From positions 13,605 through 77,604 of the forward strand of contig CAYVJG010000011.1 in NCBI GenBank assembly GCA_964451785.1: DNA of 64,000 nt, given 5' to 3'. The DNA comes from JAJYSO01 sp964451785 (lineage in GTDB: Bacteria > Bacteroidota > Bacteroidia > Flavobacteriales > Flavobacteriaceae). The notes under the pieces are model-generated. The model had not been told where the DNA came from and searched no databases. It worked only from the letters and a program-made list of their open reading frames with translations. Shown here piece by piece: positions 8,277 to 16,314 of this stretch. How positions within the stretch are numbered: position 1 is the first letter of the stretch; every line of letters starts with the position of its first letter. The position numbers and the translations under genes are program-made.

Positions 8277-10265
8277 ATGGAGTTAACATTATTACAAGAT
8301 ATTTTAGTTTTATTGAGTTTTTCGGTGCTGATTGTATTTTTATTGCAGCGCTTAAAACTCCCTTCTATTTTAGGATTCTTAATCACCGGTATCATCATAG
8401 GGCCGTATGGATTGAGTTTAATTAATGCCGTAGAGCAGGTAGAAACGATTTCAGAAATAGGGGTTATTCTCTTGTTGTTTGTCATCGGGATGGAGATGTC
8501 CATTAAGCAGCTGGCAGCCATAAAGAAAACGGTTTTTGTAGGGGGCTTTTTGCAAATAGTTTTAACCGTAGGACTAACGGCTATAATTTATCATTTTTTT
8601 GGAGTTTCGTGGAGTCAAGCTGTATTTATTGGTTTTTTATGTTCGCTTTCTAGTACAGCTATTGTGTTAAAAGTACTTCAAGATCGCAATGAAATTTCAG
8701 AGCAACATGGGCGCAATGCCTTAGCGATATTGATTTTTCAGGATATCATTGTAGTGCCAATGATGTTGATCACACCAATTATGGCGGGTAATTCTACTAA
8801 TGTTACTCAAAGCATTATTGAATTGCTTGTCAAGTCGCTAATAGTGGTGGTTATTACAGTAGTTTTAGCGCGTTATGTGGTGCCTAAATTTATGTATTTA
8901 ATTGCTAAAACGCGGAGTAAGGAGTTGTTTTTGTTGGCCACAATTACCATCTGTATGGCGGTGGCTTATCTCACTTCAATGGCCGGTTTATCGCTAGCTC
9001 TTGGCGCTTTTTTAGCGGGTCTTATTATTTCAGAATCAGAATATTCACACCAAGCTACCAGTATTATTTTGCCATTTAGAGAGTTATTTACCTCTTTTTT
9101 CTTTATCTCGATTGGTATGCTGCTAAATATCAATTTTTTTGTACATCATCTAAGTGTAGTCTTGGGGTTAGTAGCCATTTTGTTTATTGTTAAAGGCGGC
9201 GCTACCGCCATTGCAGTAGCAGTTTTACGCTATCCACCAAAAACTGTTTTGTTGACCGCTTTCTCCTTATTTCAAATTGGTGAATTTGCCTTTATTTTAT
9301 CAAAAATAGGTATTCAAAATGGATTGATGTCAGATCAAGTCTATCAGTATTTTTTAGCGATTGCGATTTGTTCAATGTTGGTGACTCCTTTTGTAATCAT
9401 GTATGCTAGTCAAATTTCTGACCTATTTTTACACAGTGGGTTTGCAAGCTTATTGCGCAAACGCCGTACAGCTGCACAATATAACCTCGATATAGAAGGC
9501 GATACAGAGTTGGAACACCATTTGATTATTGTAGGTTATGGTGTTAACGGCAAAAGTTTAGCTAAAGCCGCAGAGTTTAGTGGGATTCCTTATGTCATCT
9601 TAGAAGTTAACGCTGAAACTGTACGTAGAGAGCGAAAAAATGGGGTCCCTATATTATTTGGTGATGCTTCTCAAGAACATATTTTAAATCACGTTAATTT
9701 ATATCATGCGCGTGTTATTGCTATTGCTGTTCCTAAATTTGAAACCTCAAAGGCAATTATACAAAGTATACGCTCAATATCTAAATCGGTTCACCTTGTT
9801 GTACGCACCCGTTTTGTGAGTGAGATACATGAACTTAGAGACTTAGGAGCTAATGAAGTTATACCTGAAGAATTAGAAACTTCAGTTGAAATATTTTCTC
9901 GAATATTACATAATTTTATGGTGCCTGAAGATGAAATAGTTCATTTTATAGAGAACATACGCGCCGATAATTATCAGTTATTTCAAGAAAAAGAAAAGCT
10001 ACCTCGTACATTTAAGTTAAAAGAAATTCCCGATTTTAATATCACAGCTTTACGCGTATTAAAAGATAGTGGTTGGCCTGTGGGGAAGTCGCTTAAAGAG
10101 CTGGATCTACGCTCAAAATGCGGAGTTAATGTAGTGGCTATTTCTCGAAAAGGAGATATGTTAGCATCCATAGCGGCTGAGGATGTTATTAAGCAAAACG
10201 ATTTGCTATTTGTGCAAGGGGAAATAGGAAAAATAGAAGATTTTAGAAAATCTATTGGATCTTGA
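8277..10265 (+). CDS. Kef/CPA2-type monovalent cation:proton antiporter with RCK domains
   Basis: About 662 aa. The first 400 residues are very hydrophobic, with 11-13 membrane helices of the Na+/H+ exchanger (CPA2) type, including the early LPSILGFLITGIIIGPYGL segment typical of the family. A cytoplasmic TrkA-N/RCK domain follows, with the nucleotide-binding HLIIVGYGVNGKSLAKAAE, and a TrkA-C type domain closes the protein (LKELDLRSKCGVNVVAISRKG). It probably exchanges K+ or Na+ for H+ across the inner membrane under control of NAD(H) or another ligand. The glutathione regulation known for E. coli KefB/C is not shown here. It appears monocistronic. Confidence 0.9.
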   Translation: MELTLLQDILVLLSFSVLIVFLLQRLKLPSILGFLITGIIIGPYGLSLINAVEQVETISEIGVILLLFVIGMEMSIKQLAAIKKTVFVGGFLQIVLTVGLTAIIYHFFGVSWSQAVFIGFLCSLSSTAIVLKVLQDRNEISEQHGRNALAILIFQDIIVVPMMLITPIMAGNSTNVTQSIIELLVKSLIVVVITVVLARYVVPKFMYLIAKTRSKELFLLATITICMAVAYLTSMAGLSLALGAFLAGLIISESEYSHQATSIILPFRELFTSFFFISIGMLLNINFFVHHLSVVLGLVAILFIVKGGATAIAVAVLRYPPKTVLLTAFSLFQIGEFAFILSKIGIQNGLMSDQVYQYFLAIAICSMLVTPFVIMYASQISDLFLHSGFASLLRKRRTAAQYNLDIEGDTELEHHLIIVGYGVNGKSLAKAAEFSGIPYVILEVNAETVRRERKNGVPILFGDASQEHILNHVNLYHARVIAIAVPKFETSKAIIQSIRSISKSVHLVVRTRFVSEIHELRDLGANEVIPEELETSVEIFSRILHNFMVPEDEIVHFIENIRADNYQLFQEKEKLPRTFKLKEIPDFNITALRVLKDSGWPVGKSLKELDLRSKCGVNVVAISRKGDMLASIAAEDVIKQNDLLFVQGEIGKIEDFRKSIGS

Positions 10266-10290
10266 TTTTTTATCCCTATTCATTAAATCG

Positions 10291-10298
10291 TATATTTG
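10291..10298 (+). promoter_or_regulatory. -7 box of the barrel-protein/adenosyltransferase operon
   Basis: TATATTTG lies 25 nt before ATG 10323 and matches TAnnTTTG. No well-placed -33 element was seen. Confidence 0.45.
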
Positions 10299-10322
10299 TT
10301 TTAATCAATACACTAGTCTTAT

Positions 10323-10907
10323 ATGAAACAACTAACTTTATTAGTAGTCTTTATTTTTGGTTTAGGATGTACACCTCTTTTTGCTCAAGATCATGTTGGG
10401 TTTAAAAAAGGCGATATGTTTGTGTCAGGAATGGTGGGCTACAGCTCTGTATCACATCCTGATGATTCTAAAGAACACAATTTTAATATCACGCCTCGAT
10501 TTGGTTATTTTTTAAATGATTTTATAGCTGTTGGAGGAAAACTAGGATACGGCATTCAAACACAAAAAAACAGCTCAGGTGATAAAGTTGTAGATAATAC
10601 GACCTTGGGGTTTGAAGTTTTTGGACGTTATTATTTATTGCCGGGTAGTAAATTTTCAGTCTTTGGAGAAGTTGATTTAGGTTATGGATTTACACGAGAT
10701 ATTCATCACGATTGGTCAAATGGAATAAATGTTGGCCTTTTACCGGGCTTGAGCTATTTTGTAGGGCGCCATGTAGCTCTAGAGGCGAGTTTTGGAATAC
10801 TGTCATATAATTCAGTAAGTATTGATGGTCAAAGCGGATCTACTGATAACTTTAAGGTAGGCCTGAATTTGGAAGATATTAACTTTGGGATTATTATTAA
10901 ATTTTAA
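10323..10907 (+). CDS. Small outer-membrane beta-barrel protein
   Basis: 194 aa with a Sec signal peptide ending ..CTPLFAQ and a mature part of alternating hydrophobic strands separated by glycine- and charge-rich turns (FNITPRFGYFLNDF, VGGKLGYGIQT, EVFGRYYLLPGSKF, VFGEVDLGYGF), ending in IIIKF with a terminal phenylalanine. This is the pattern of an eight-stranded OmpW/OmpX-like outer-membrane barrel (OMP_b-brl). The ligand is unknown. It sits 23 nt upstream of the cobalamin adenosyltransferase gene and is probably co-transcribed, although a shared function is not evident. Confidence 0.85.
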   Translation: MKQLTLLVVFIFGLGCTPLFAQDHVGFKKGDMFVSGMVGYSSVSHPDDSKEHNFNITPRFGYFLNDFIAVGGKLGYGIQTQKNSSGDKVVDNTTLGFEVFGRYYLLPGSKFSVFGEVDLGYGFTRDIHHDWSNGINVGLLPGLSYFVGRHVALEASFGILSYNSVSIDGQSGSTDNFKVGLNLEDINFGIIIKF

Positions 10908-10930
10908 CCAACAGTTTACAGCTATAACTT

Positions 10931-11497
10931 ATGAAAATATATACAAAAACAGGAGATAAAGGAAAGACCTCTCTCTTTGGCGGTACCCGCGTGCCCAAGT
11001 ACCACACGCGGATTAATGCTTATGGCACCGTCGATGAACTCAATGCACACATAGGCATGATTCGCAGTTTTGAAATCGCCGAAGCGCATAAAAACTTTTT
11101 AGAAAACATTCAAATCAACTTGTTTACTGTTGGCGCGGAGTTAGCTACTGATCCTAAAAAAGCAGTGTTGAAAAACGGTAAAGAACGCCTGCAAATTTCA
11201 AAGATTAATACCACTCATATCGAAGAATTAGAGCAGGCTATAGATGACATGAATGCCAGTTTGCCACCACTGAAAACCTTTGTCTTACCAGGAGGGCATC
11301 CTACAATTTCACATTGTCATATTGCAAGAACAGTGTGCCGACGTGCAGAACGTATGGCAACCGCTTTATTTGCAGAAGAGCCTTTTGATGAACACTTACT
11401 AAAATTTTTAAATCGCCTGTCAGATTACCTCTTTGTTTTAGCTCGAAAACTATCCCAAGAACTTCAGGTTACAGAAACCCCTTGGTTGCCTTCCTGA
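10931..11497 (+). CDS. PduO-type cob(I)alamin adenosyltransferase
   Basis: 188 aa. It transfers the adenosyl group of ATP to cob(I)alamin to make adenosylcobalamin, the cofactor of enzymes such as methylmalonyl-CoA mutase. The family's N-terminal ATP-binding motif is clear (KIYTKTGDKGKTSLFGG, then YGTVDELNAHIG), and the C-terminal helical motif RTVCRRAERM plus FLNRLSDYLFVLAR completes a full-length trimeric adenosyltransferase. No cobalamin riboswitch was seen; the 23-nt gap to the preceding barrel gene suggests shared transcription. Confidence 0.94.
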   Translation: MKIYTKTGDKGKTSLFGGTRVPKYHTRINAYGTVDELNAHIGMIRSFEIAEAHKNFLENIQINLFTVGAELATDPKKAVLKNGKERLQISKINTTHIEELEQAIDDMNASLPPLKTFVLPGGHPTISHCHIARTVCRRAERMATALFAEEPFDEHLLKFLNRLSDYLFVLARKLSQELQVTETPWLPS

Positions 11498-11615
11498 AAT
11501 AAAGATTTTCTATATCTTATGTAGAATGGTTTTAAATTAATGCGTAAACCTCTTAAAATCACGACAAATTATAGTTAAACCCTTGATTTGGTTTTAAAAT
11601 AGTTTGTAAATAGTT

Positions 11616-11623
11616 ATTTTTGT
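11616..11623 (+). promoter_or_regulatory. -7 box of the aconitase gene
   Basis: TATTTTTG matches TAnnTTTG and lies 24 nt before ATG 11647. A TTTG at 11588-11591 is 24 nt further upstream, a slightly wide spacing. Confidence 0.45.
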
Positions 11624-11646
11624 GCTTCTTAAAAATAATTTAGATT

Positions 11647-13911
11647 ATGGCATACGACATTGATATGATAAAAGGCGTTTATGCTCGTGTAGCAGAACGT
11701 GTTGATAAGGCTCGTGAAGAAGTGGGTAAACCATTGACACATGCTGAAAAAATTCTTTATTCTCACTTGTGGGAAGGAGCAGCAAAAGAGACTTATAAAC
11801 GCGGTGAAGACTACGTAGACTTTGCGCCAGACCGTATTGCTTGTCAAGACGCAACTGCCCAAATGGCTTTGTTGCAGTTTATGCAAGCCGGAAAAGATAA
11901 AGTAGCCGTACCGACTACCGTTCATTGTGACCACTTGATTCAAGCTAAACAGGGAGCAAAACCAGACTTGAAGCGTGCGAATGAAACCAGTAATGAAGTA
12001 TTTGACTTTTTAGGTTCAGTTTCTAATAAATACGGAATTGGATTCTGGAAACCAGGCGCAGGTATTATTCACCAAGTTGTCTTAGAAAATTACGCTTTCC
12101 CAGGTGGAATGATGATTGGTACTGACTCTCACACTGTAAATGCAGGTGGATTAGGTATGGTAGCTATTGGTGTTGGTGGAGCTGATGCTGTTGATGTGAT
12201 GGCCGGTATGCCTTGGGAGTTAAAATTTCCTAAACTTATCGGTGTAAAATTAACCGGTAAACTCAACGGCTGGACTGCTGCAAAAGATGTCATCTTAAAA
12301 GTGGCTGATATCCTTACTGTAAAAGGGGGTACTGGTGCTATCGTTGAATACTTTGGTGAAGGTGCAAAATCATTGTCTTGTACTGGTAAAGGAACTATCT
12401 GTAACATGGGTGCTGAGGTTGGTGCTACTTGTTCTACTTTTGGATATGACGATTCAATGGAACGTTTCTTACGTGCAACAGGCCGTGATGATGTTGCTGA
12501 TGCAGCTAATGAAGTTCGTGAGTATTTAACTGCTGACGAAGGCGTTTACGAAAATCCAGAGCAATATTTTGATCAAGTTATCGAAATTAACTTAGATACT
12601 TTAAAACCACACCTCAACGGTCCTTTTACTCCAGATTTAGCGACTCCAGTTGGCGAAATGCACGACAAAGCTACTAAAAACGGATGGCCATTAAAAGTGG
12701 ATTGGGGATTAATCGGTTCATGTACTAACTCTTCTTATGAAGATTTAACACGTGCTGCTTCAATTGCTAAACAAGCCGTTGATAAAAAATTAAAACCTAA
12801 ATCAGACTTTGGTATTAATCCGGGATCTGAGCAAATTCGTTTTACTGCTGAGCGTGATGGCTTGTTGAAAATCTTTGAAGATTTAGATGCAACTATCTTT
12901 ACGAATGCTTGTGGTCCTTGTATTGGACAATGGGATCGTAGCGACTTAAAAGGAGATGAAAAAAATACTATCGTTCACTCGTTTAACCGTAACTTCTCTA
13001 AACGTGCTGACGGTAACCCTAACACTCATGCTTTTGTAGCTTCTCCTGAAATGGTTGCTGCTATCGCAATTTCTGGTCGCCTAGACTTTAACCCAATTAC
13101 TGATACCTTGCTCAATGAGGATGGTCAAGAAGTTAAACTCGATGAACCAACCGGAATTGAATTGCCACCAGAAGGATTTGACGTTGACGAAAACGGTTAT
13201 GTAGAGCCGTTAAAAGACGGTAGTAGCGTTGAAATTTCTGTTGCTGATGACAGTCAACGTTTGCAATTGTTGACACCATTTGAACCATGGGATGGCAAAA
13301 ATTTGACCGATGTTAAATTGTTGATTAAAGCTGAAGGTAAATGTACTACTGACCACATTTCAATGGCTGGTCCTTGGTTGCGCTACCGCGGTCACCTTGA
13401 CAATATCTCTAACAACTGTTTGATTGGTGCTGTTAATGCTTATAACCACAAAACAAACTTTGTCAAAAATCAATTGACAGGTGAGTATGCAGGTGTTCCT
13501 GATACGCAACGCGAATACAAAGCTAAAGGTATTCCTACTATTGTTGTTGGTGATCACAACTACGGTGAAGGTTCATCACGTGAACACGCTGCTATGGAGC
13601 CGCGTCACCTCGGTGTAAAAGTGGTATTGGTAAAATCATTTGCACGTATTCATGAAACGAACTTGAAAAAACAAGGTTTGTTAGGTATTACTTTTGATAA
13701 TGAAAGTGATTATGATCTTATTCAAGAAGATGATACCTTCAACTTTATAGATCTTGAAAACTTTGCTCCAGGAAAACAATTGACTGTTGAGATTGTTCAT
13801 AACGACGGCAGCAAAGATGTTATTAAAGCAAATCACACTTATAATGAAAACCAAATTGAATGGTATAAAGAAGGTTCTGCTTTAAATATGATTAAAAAAA
13901 TGAATGCCTAA
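11647..13911 (+). CDS. acn: Aconitate hydratase (mitochondrial-type aconitase)
   Basis: 754 aa. It interconverts citrate and isocitrate in the TCA cycle using a [4Fe-4S] cluster. The cluster cysteines are in LIGSCTNSSYED and NACGPCIGQWDRSD. The substrate-binding DSHT (GTDSHTVNAGG) and the swivelling C-terminal domain with GDHNYGEGSSREHAAMEPR are intact. Length and motifs fit the mitochondrial-type subfamily common in Bacteroidetes rather than E. coli AcnA or AcnB. It has its own promoter and terminator. The next enzyme of the cycle, monomeric IDH, is at 43250. Confidence 0.96.
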   Translation: MAYDIDMIKGVYARVAERVDKAREEVGKPLTHAEKILYSHLWEGAAKETYKRGEDYVDFAPDRIACQDATAQMALLQFMQAGKDKVAVPTTVHCDHLIQAKQGAKPDLKRANETSNEVFDFLGSVSNKYGIGFWKPGAGIIHQVVLENYAFPGGMMIGTDSHTVNAGGLGMVAIGVGGADAVDVMAGMPWELKFPKLIGVKLTGKLNGWTAAKDVILKVADILTVKGGTGAIVEYFGEGAKSLSCTGKGTICNMGAEVGATCSTFGYDDSMERFLRATGRDDVADAANEVREYLTADEGVYENPEQYFDQVIEINLDTLKPHLNGPFTPDLATPVGEMHDKATKNGWPLKVDWGLIGSCTNSSYEDLTRAASIAKQAVDKKLKPKSDFGINPGSEQIRFTAERDGLLKIFEDLDATIFTNACGPCIGQWDRSDLKGDEKNTIVHSFNRNFSKRADGNPNTHAFVASPEMVAAIAISGRLDFNPITDTLLNEDGQEVKLDEPTGIELPPEGFDVDENGYVEPLKDGSSVEISVADDSQRLQLLTPFEPWDGKNLTDVKLLIKAEGKCTTDHISMAGPWLRYRGHLDNISNNCLIGAVNAYNHKTNFVKNQLTGEYAGVPDTQREYKAKGIPTIVVGDHNYGEGSSREHAAMEPRHLGVKVVLVKSFARIHETNLKKQGLLGITFDNESDYDLIQEDDTFNFIDLENFAPGKQLTVEIVHNDGSKDVIKANHTYNENQIEWYKEGSALNMIKKMNA

Positions 13912-13937
13912 TAGCGCTTCATTTTAAGATTACTGTA

Positions 13938-13972
13938 AAAGGGGGCTGTCTCTCTCGAGGCAGCCCTTTGTT
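13938..13972 (+). terminator. Terminator after aconitase
   Basis: The stem AAAGGGGGCTG / CAGCCCTTT encloses TCTCTCTCGAGG and is followed by TTTGTTGT. The GGGCTGTCT arm recurs at 250 and 52768. Confidence 0.65.
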
Positions 13973-13991
13973 GTACTTGAATCCGCCTAAT

Positions 13992-14040
13992 AAAAAAATT
14001 CCCGTATGATAAAACACTATCATACGGGAGTTTTTTTTTA
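13992..14040. terminator. Bidirectional terminator between convergent genes
   Basis: A perfect 11-bp stem CCCGTATGATA (14001-14011) / TATCATACGGG (14019-14029) has an A-run on its left and nine T on its right. It serves the minus-strand gene at 14059 and backs up the aconitase terminator. Confidence 0.75.
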
Positions 14041-14058
14041 AAACGAGAAGCTTGTTAG

Positions 14059-14451
14059 CTATTCTCCAAATTCTTCAGCATAAGCCTTAAGAGCATCGTT
14101 AAAATCTCTTATTTCTTGTTTGTTGCGTCTGTGTTCTTCATTTTTGATGAGTGAAATCAGATAAATCAAACTTTCAGATGGGCCTGTAACTTCTTTGTTG
14201 TCATTTGTAATGACTTCGGTTTCTTCATCTATAATATCGTCATCATCGGGAATTTGAACAGCGAAGGTTTTAAATTCTTCGAGGTGTTCATAAATCAAAC
14301 GAATAGCTTTAGCAACTACAGGTCTTTTTTCTTTGACCGCATAAGGGCGTAGTTGTTTTAAATCTTCGACTAGTGTATCCGTAACAATACCATTGACATT
14401 TAAATCATCAATGATTTTTTGAATGAGTTTTTGCGCTTTTTTATTTGTCAA
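14059..14451 (-). CDS. Conserved small acidic protein of unknown function
   Basis: 130 aa with no family that I recognise. It is mostly helical: an N-terminal lysine-rich amphipathic segment (TNKKAQKLIQKIIDDL), a middle helix KRPVVAKAIRLIYEHLEEF, then a very acidic linker (PDDDDIIDEETE) and a C-terminal helical region. There is no signal peptide or membrane segment, so it is probably cytoplasmic. It is single-gene, with a possible -7 box TAAATTTG at 14491-14484 and a strong terminator. Its own promoter and terminator and normal codon use suggest a real gene; the role is open. Confidence 0.75.
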   Translation of the reverse strand: MTNKKAQKLIQKIIDDLNVNGIVTDTLVEDLKQLRPYAVKEKRPVVAKAIRLIYEHLEEFKTFAVQIPDDDDIIDEETEVITNDNKEVTGPSESLIYLISLIKNEEHRRNKQEIRDFNDALKAYAEEFGE

Positions 14452-14593
14452 AATTGTGAGTTTTAAGATGATTCGACAAGCTACAAATTTAAATTTAAAA
14501 TAGTTTAAACACGAAACTTTCGCCTAAAAAATATTTTGGGGTACTATCAGTCATAAGCTAACTGTGTTTTTTGGCTCAATTAACAGAATTATA

Positions 14594-14625
14594 TTGCACT
14601 ATACCTTTAATTCTGCTTATTTTTG
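14594..14625 (+). promoter_or_regulatory. Promoter of the SF2 helicase gene
   Basis: TTG at 14594-14596 and TATTTTTG at 14618-14625 are separated by 21 nt. Transcription should start near 14632, leaving a leader of about 36 nt that carries a perfect Shine-Dalgarno. Confidence 0.55.
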
Positions 14626-14652
14626 CAAAGTTTTATTTTTTAAATCGAAGAT

Positions 14653-14659
14653 AGGAGGG
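14653..14659 (+). promoter_or_regulatory. Perfect Shine-Dalgarno sequence, unusual for this phylum
   Basis: AGGAGGG lies 8 nt before ATG 14668, the ideal spacing. Bacteroidetes start regions generally lack this motif because their ribosomes occlude the 16S 3' end, and the other starts in this window show none. Confidence 0.75.
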
Positions 14660-14667
14660 AACCTTAT

Positions 14668-16167
14668 ATGGCTGAAGCAACTTTGAAAAAGAAATTATAT
14701 TCATACCAAGAACGCGACTTACAAGAAATATTTACATACATCAACGAAGCCCCGGACAACTACAACTTGTTGTATCAGTTGCCTACTGGAGGTGGTAAGA
14801 CTGTTGTGTTTTCTGAAATTGTACGCCGTTATATAGAGCAAACGAATAAAAAAGTGATGATCTTAACGCATCGCATTGAGCTCTGTAAACAAACCTCACG
14901 CACGCTTAAGGGCTTTGGGGTTAATAATAAAATCATCAACAGTAAAGTCAAGTCTCTTCCTGAGAAAAACGAATACCAGTGCTTTGTGGCCATGGTTGAA
15001 ACCTTAAACAACCGTCTTAATGATGAGGTTTTTGAGGTGTCAAATGTTGGCTTGGTGATTATTGATGAAGCACATTACAACTCATTTACAAAGCTGTTTA
15101 AATATTTTAAAGATTCGTTTATTCTTGGCGTTACGGCTACACCTTTGAGTTCGAATATTAAATTGCCAATGAAAGATAACTACAAAGAGTTGGTGATTGG
15201 TAATTCTATTTCATGGCTCATTGAAAATGGATTTTTGGCTCGGGCTAACACCTATAGCTATAATGTCAAGTTAAGCTCGTTACAAATCGGTATAAACGGT
15301 GATTACACCGTAAAATCATCAGAAGATTTATATACTGATATGGCCATGCAAAGTAAGTTGTTACAGGCTTATGAAGAGCGTTGCAAAGGGGAGAAAACCC
15401 TGATCTTTAACAATGGTATCAATACCTCTTGGTTTGTTTATGAAACCTTTAAACAGGCTGGATATGATGTTAGACACCTTGACAATACCCACAGTAAACA
15501 AGAGCGCAAGGAAATCTTAAAGTGGTTTCACGAAAAAGACGATGCTATTTTGACTTCTGTGAGTATTTTGACAACGGGATTTGATGAGCCTACAGTGCGC
15601 AATATCATTTTAAATCGCGCCACAAAATCATTGACCTTATACTATCAAATGATTGGTCGTGGTTCACGTCGATTGCCAGATAAAGAAGAATTTAATGTGA
15701 TTGATTTAGGAAATAACGCCGCGCGTTTTGGTATGTGGGATGCGCCAGTTGACTGGCAAGTTATTTTTGAAAATCCGGATTATTTCCTTGAAAACTTAGT
15801 AGATGACGAATCTATTGAGCGTCAATTTACTTATCAAATGCCTGATGAGGTACGCAAATTGTTTGCTAACTCCTCTAACATTGATTTTGATATTAAAGGC
15901 GAGTATAACAAAACTATTGATAATGGGCGTAAGTCGAAAGAAGTTTTAGAGGCTTCAATTGAGCAGCACGCGCGTATGTGTATAGAAAACAGTGAAGATG
16001 TGTTTGATGCGCGGATTTTGGCCCAAGAGCTCAAAGATGATATTCGCGATCGCGTACGCCGTTATTCGTACTGTATTATCAATAACACTAAAAATTATCG
16101 CGATTGGTTATTTGAAGATTACTATCGCAAATTAAAAAAACGCATCAATGAAATGTTTAGAGATTAA
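14668..16167 (+). CDS. DEAD/DEAH-box superfamily 2 helicase
   Basis: 499 aa SF2 helicase or translocase. Motif I is LPTGGGKTVVFSEI, motif II is VIIDEAHYNSF, motif III is GVTATPL, and the C-terminal RecA-like domain holds SILTTGFDEPTVRNIIL and motif VI YYQMIGRGSRR. The layout (type III restriction/UvrB-like N-domain plus Helicase_C, short charged C-terminal tail) resembles XPB/Rad25-like and restriction-associated helicases, but no nuclease or methylase domain is present and no restriction genes lie nearby. It is monocistronic between two terminators. The substrate (DNA or RNA) is unknown. The start is fixed by the AGGAGGG motif. Confidence 0.9.
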   Translation: MAEATLKKKLYSYQERDLQEIFTYINEAPDNYNLLYQLPTGGGKTVVFSEIVRRYIEQTNKKVMILTHRIELCKQTSRTLKGFGVNNKIINSKVKSLPEKNEYQCFVAMVETLNNRLNDEVFEVSNVGLVIIDEAHYNSFTKLFKYFKDSFILGVTATPLSSNIKLPMKDNYKELVIGNSISWLIENGFLARANTYSYNVKLSSLQIGINGDYTVKSSEDLYTDMAMQSKLLQAYEERCKGEKTLIFNNGINTSWFVYETFKQAGYDVRHLDNTHSKQERKEILKWFHEKDDAILTSVSILTTGFDEPTVRNIILNRATKSLTLYYQMIGRGSRRLPDKEEFNVIDLGNNAARFGMWDAPVDWQVIFENPDYFLENLVDDESIERQFTYQMPDEVRKLFANSSNIDFDIKGEYNKTIDNGRKSKEVLEASIEQHARMCIENSEDVFDARILAQELKDDIRDRVRRYSYCIINNTKNYRDWLFEDYYRKLKKRINEMFRD

Positions 16168-16192
16168 AAATCAAACATTTTGATATGCTACC

Positions 16193-16227
16193 AAAAAAGC
16201 CTCATCACAATCTGATGAGGCTTTTTT
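16193..16227 (+). terminator. Terminator after the helicase gene
   Basis: A 9-bp perfect stem GCCTCATCA (16199-16207) / TGATGAGGC (16213-16221), with six T after it and six A before it. Confidence 0.75.
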
Positions 16228-16254
16228 GGTGGTATACTGAAAATAGTATAGCAT

Positions 16255-16297
16255 AAAAAATGCCTAGAAAGTAGGTTGCTGTCTAGGCATTTTACTA
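16255..16297 (-). terminator. Terminator of the 821-aa lipoprotein gene
   Basis: A 10-bp stem AATGCCTAGA (16259-16268) / TCTAGGCATT (16282-16291) is followed on the minus strand by a T-run. Confidence 0.7.
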
Positions 16298-16314
16298 GTG
16301 TGTATGTGGTAAGG

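Noticed and set aside
10908..10930. A cobalamin riboswitch before the adenosyltransferase gene
   Set aside because: The gap is only 23 nt and has no B12-box-like sequence.
14668..16167. The SF2 helicase as part of a restriction or defence system
   Set aside because: No methylase, nuclease, specificity subunit or other defence gene lies within 10 kb; it stands alone between terminators.
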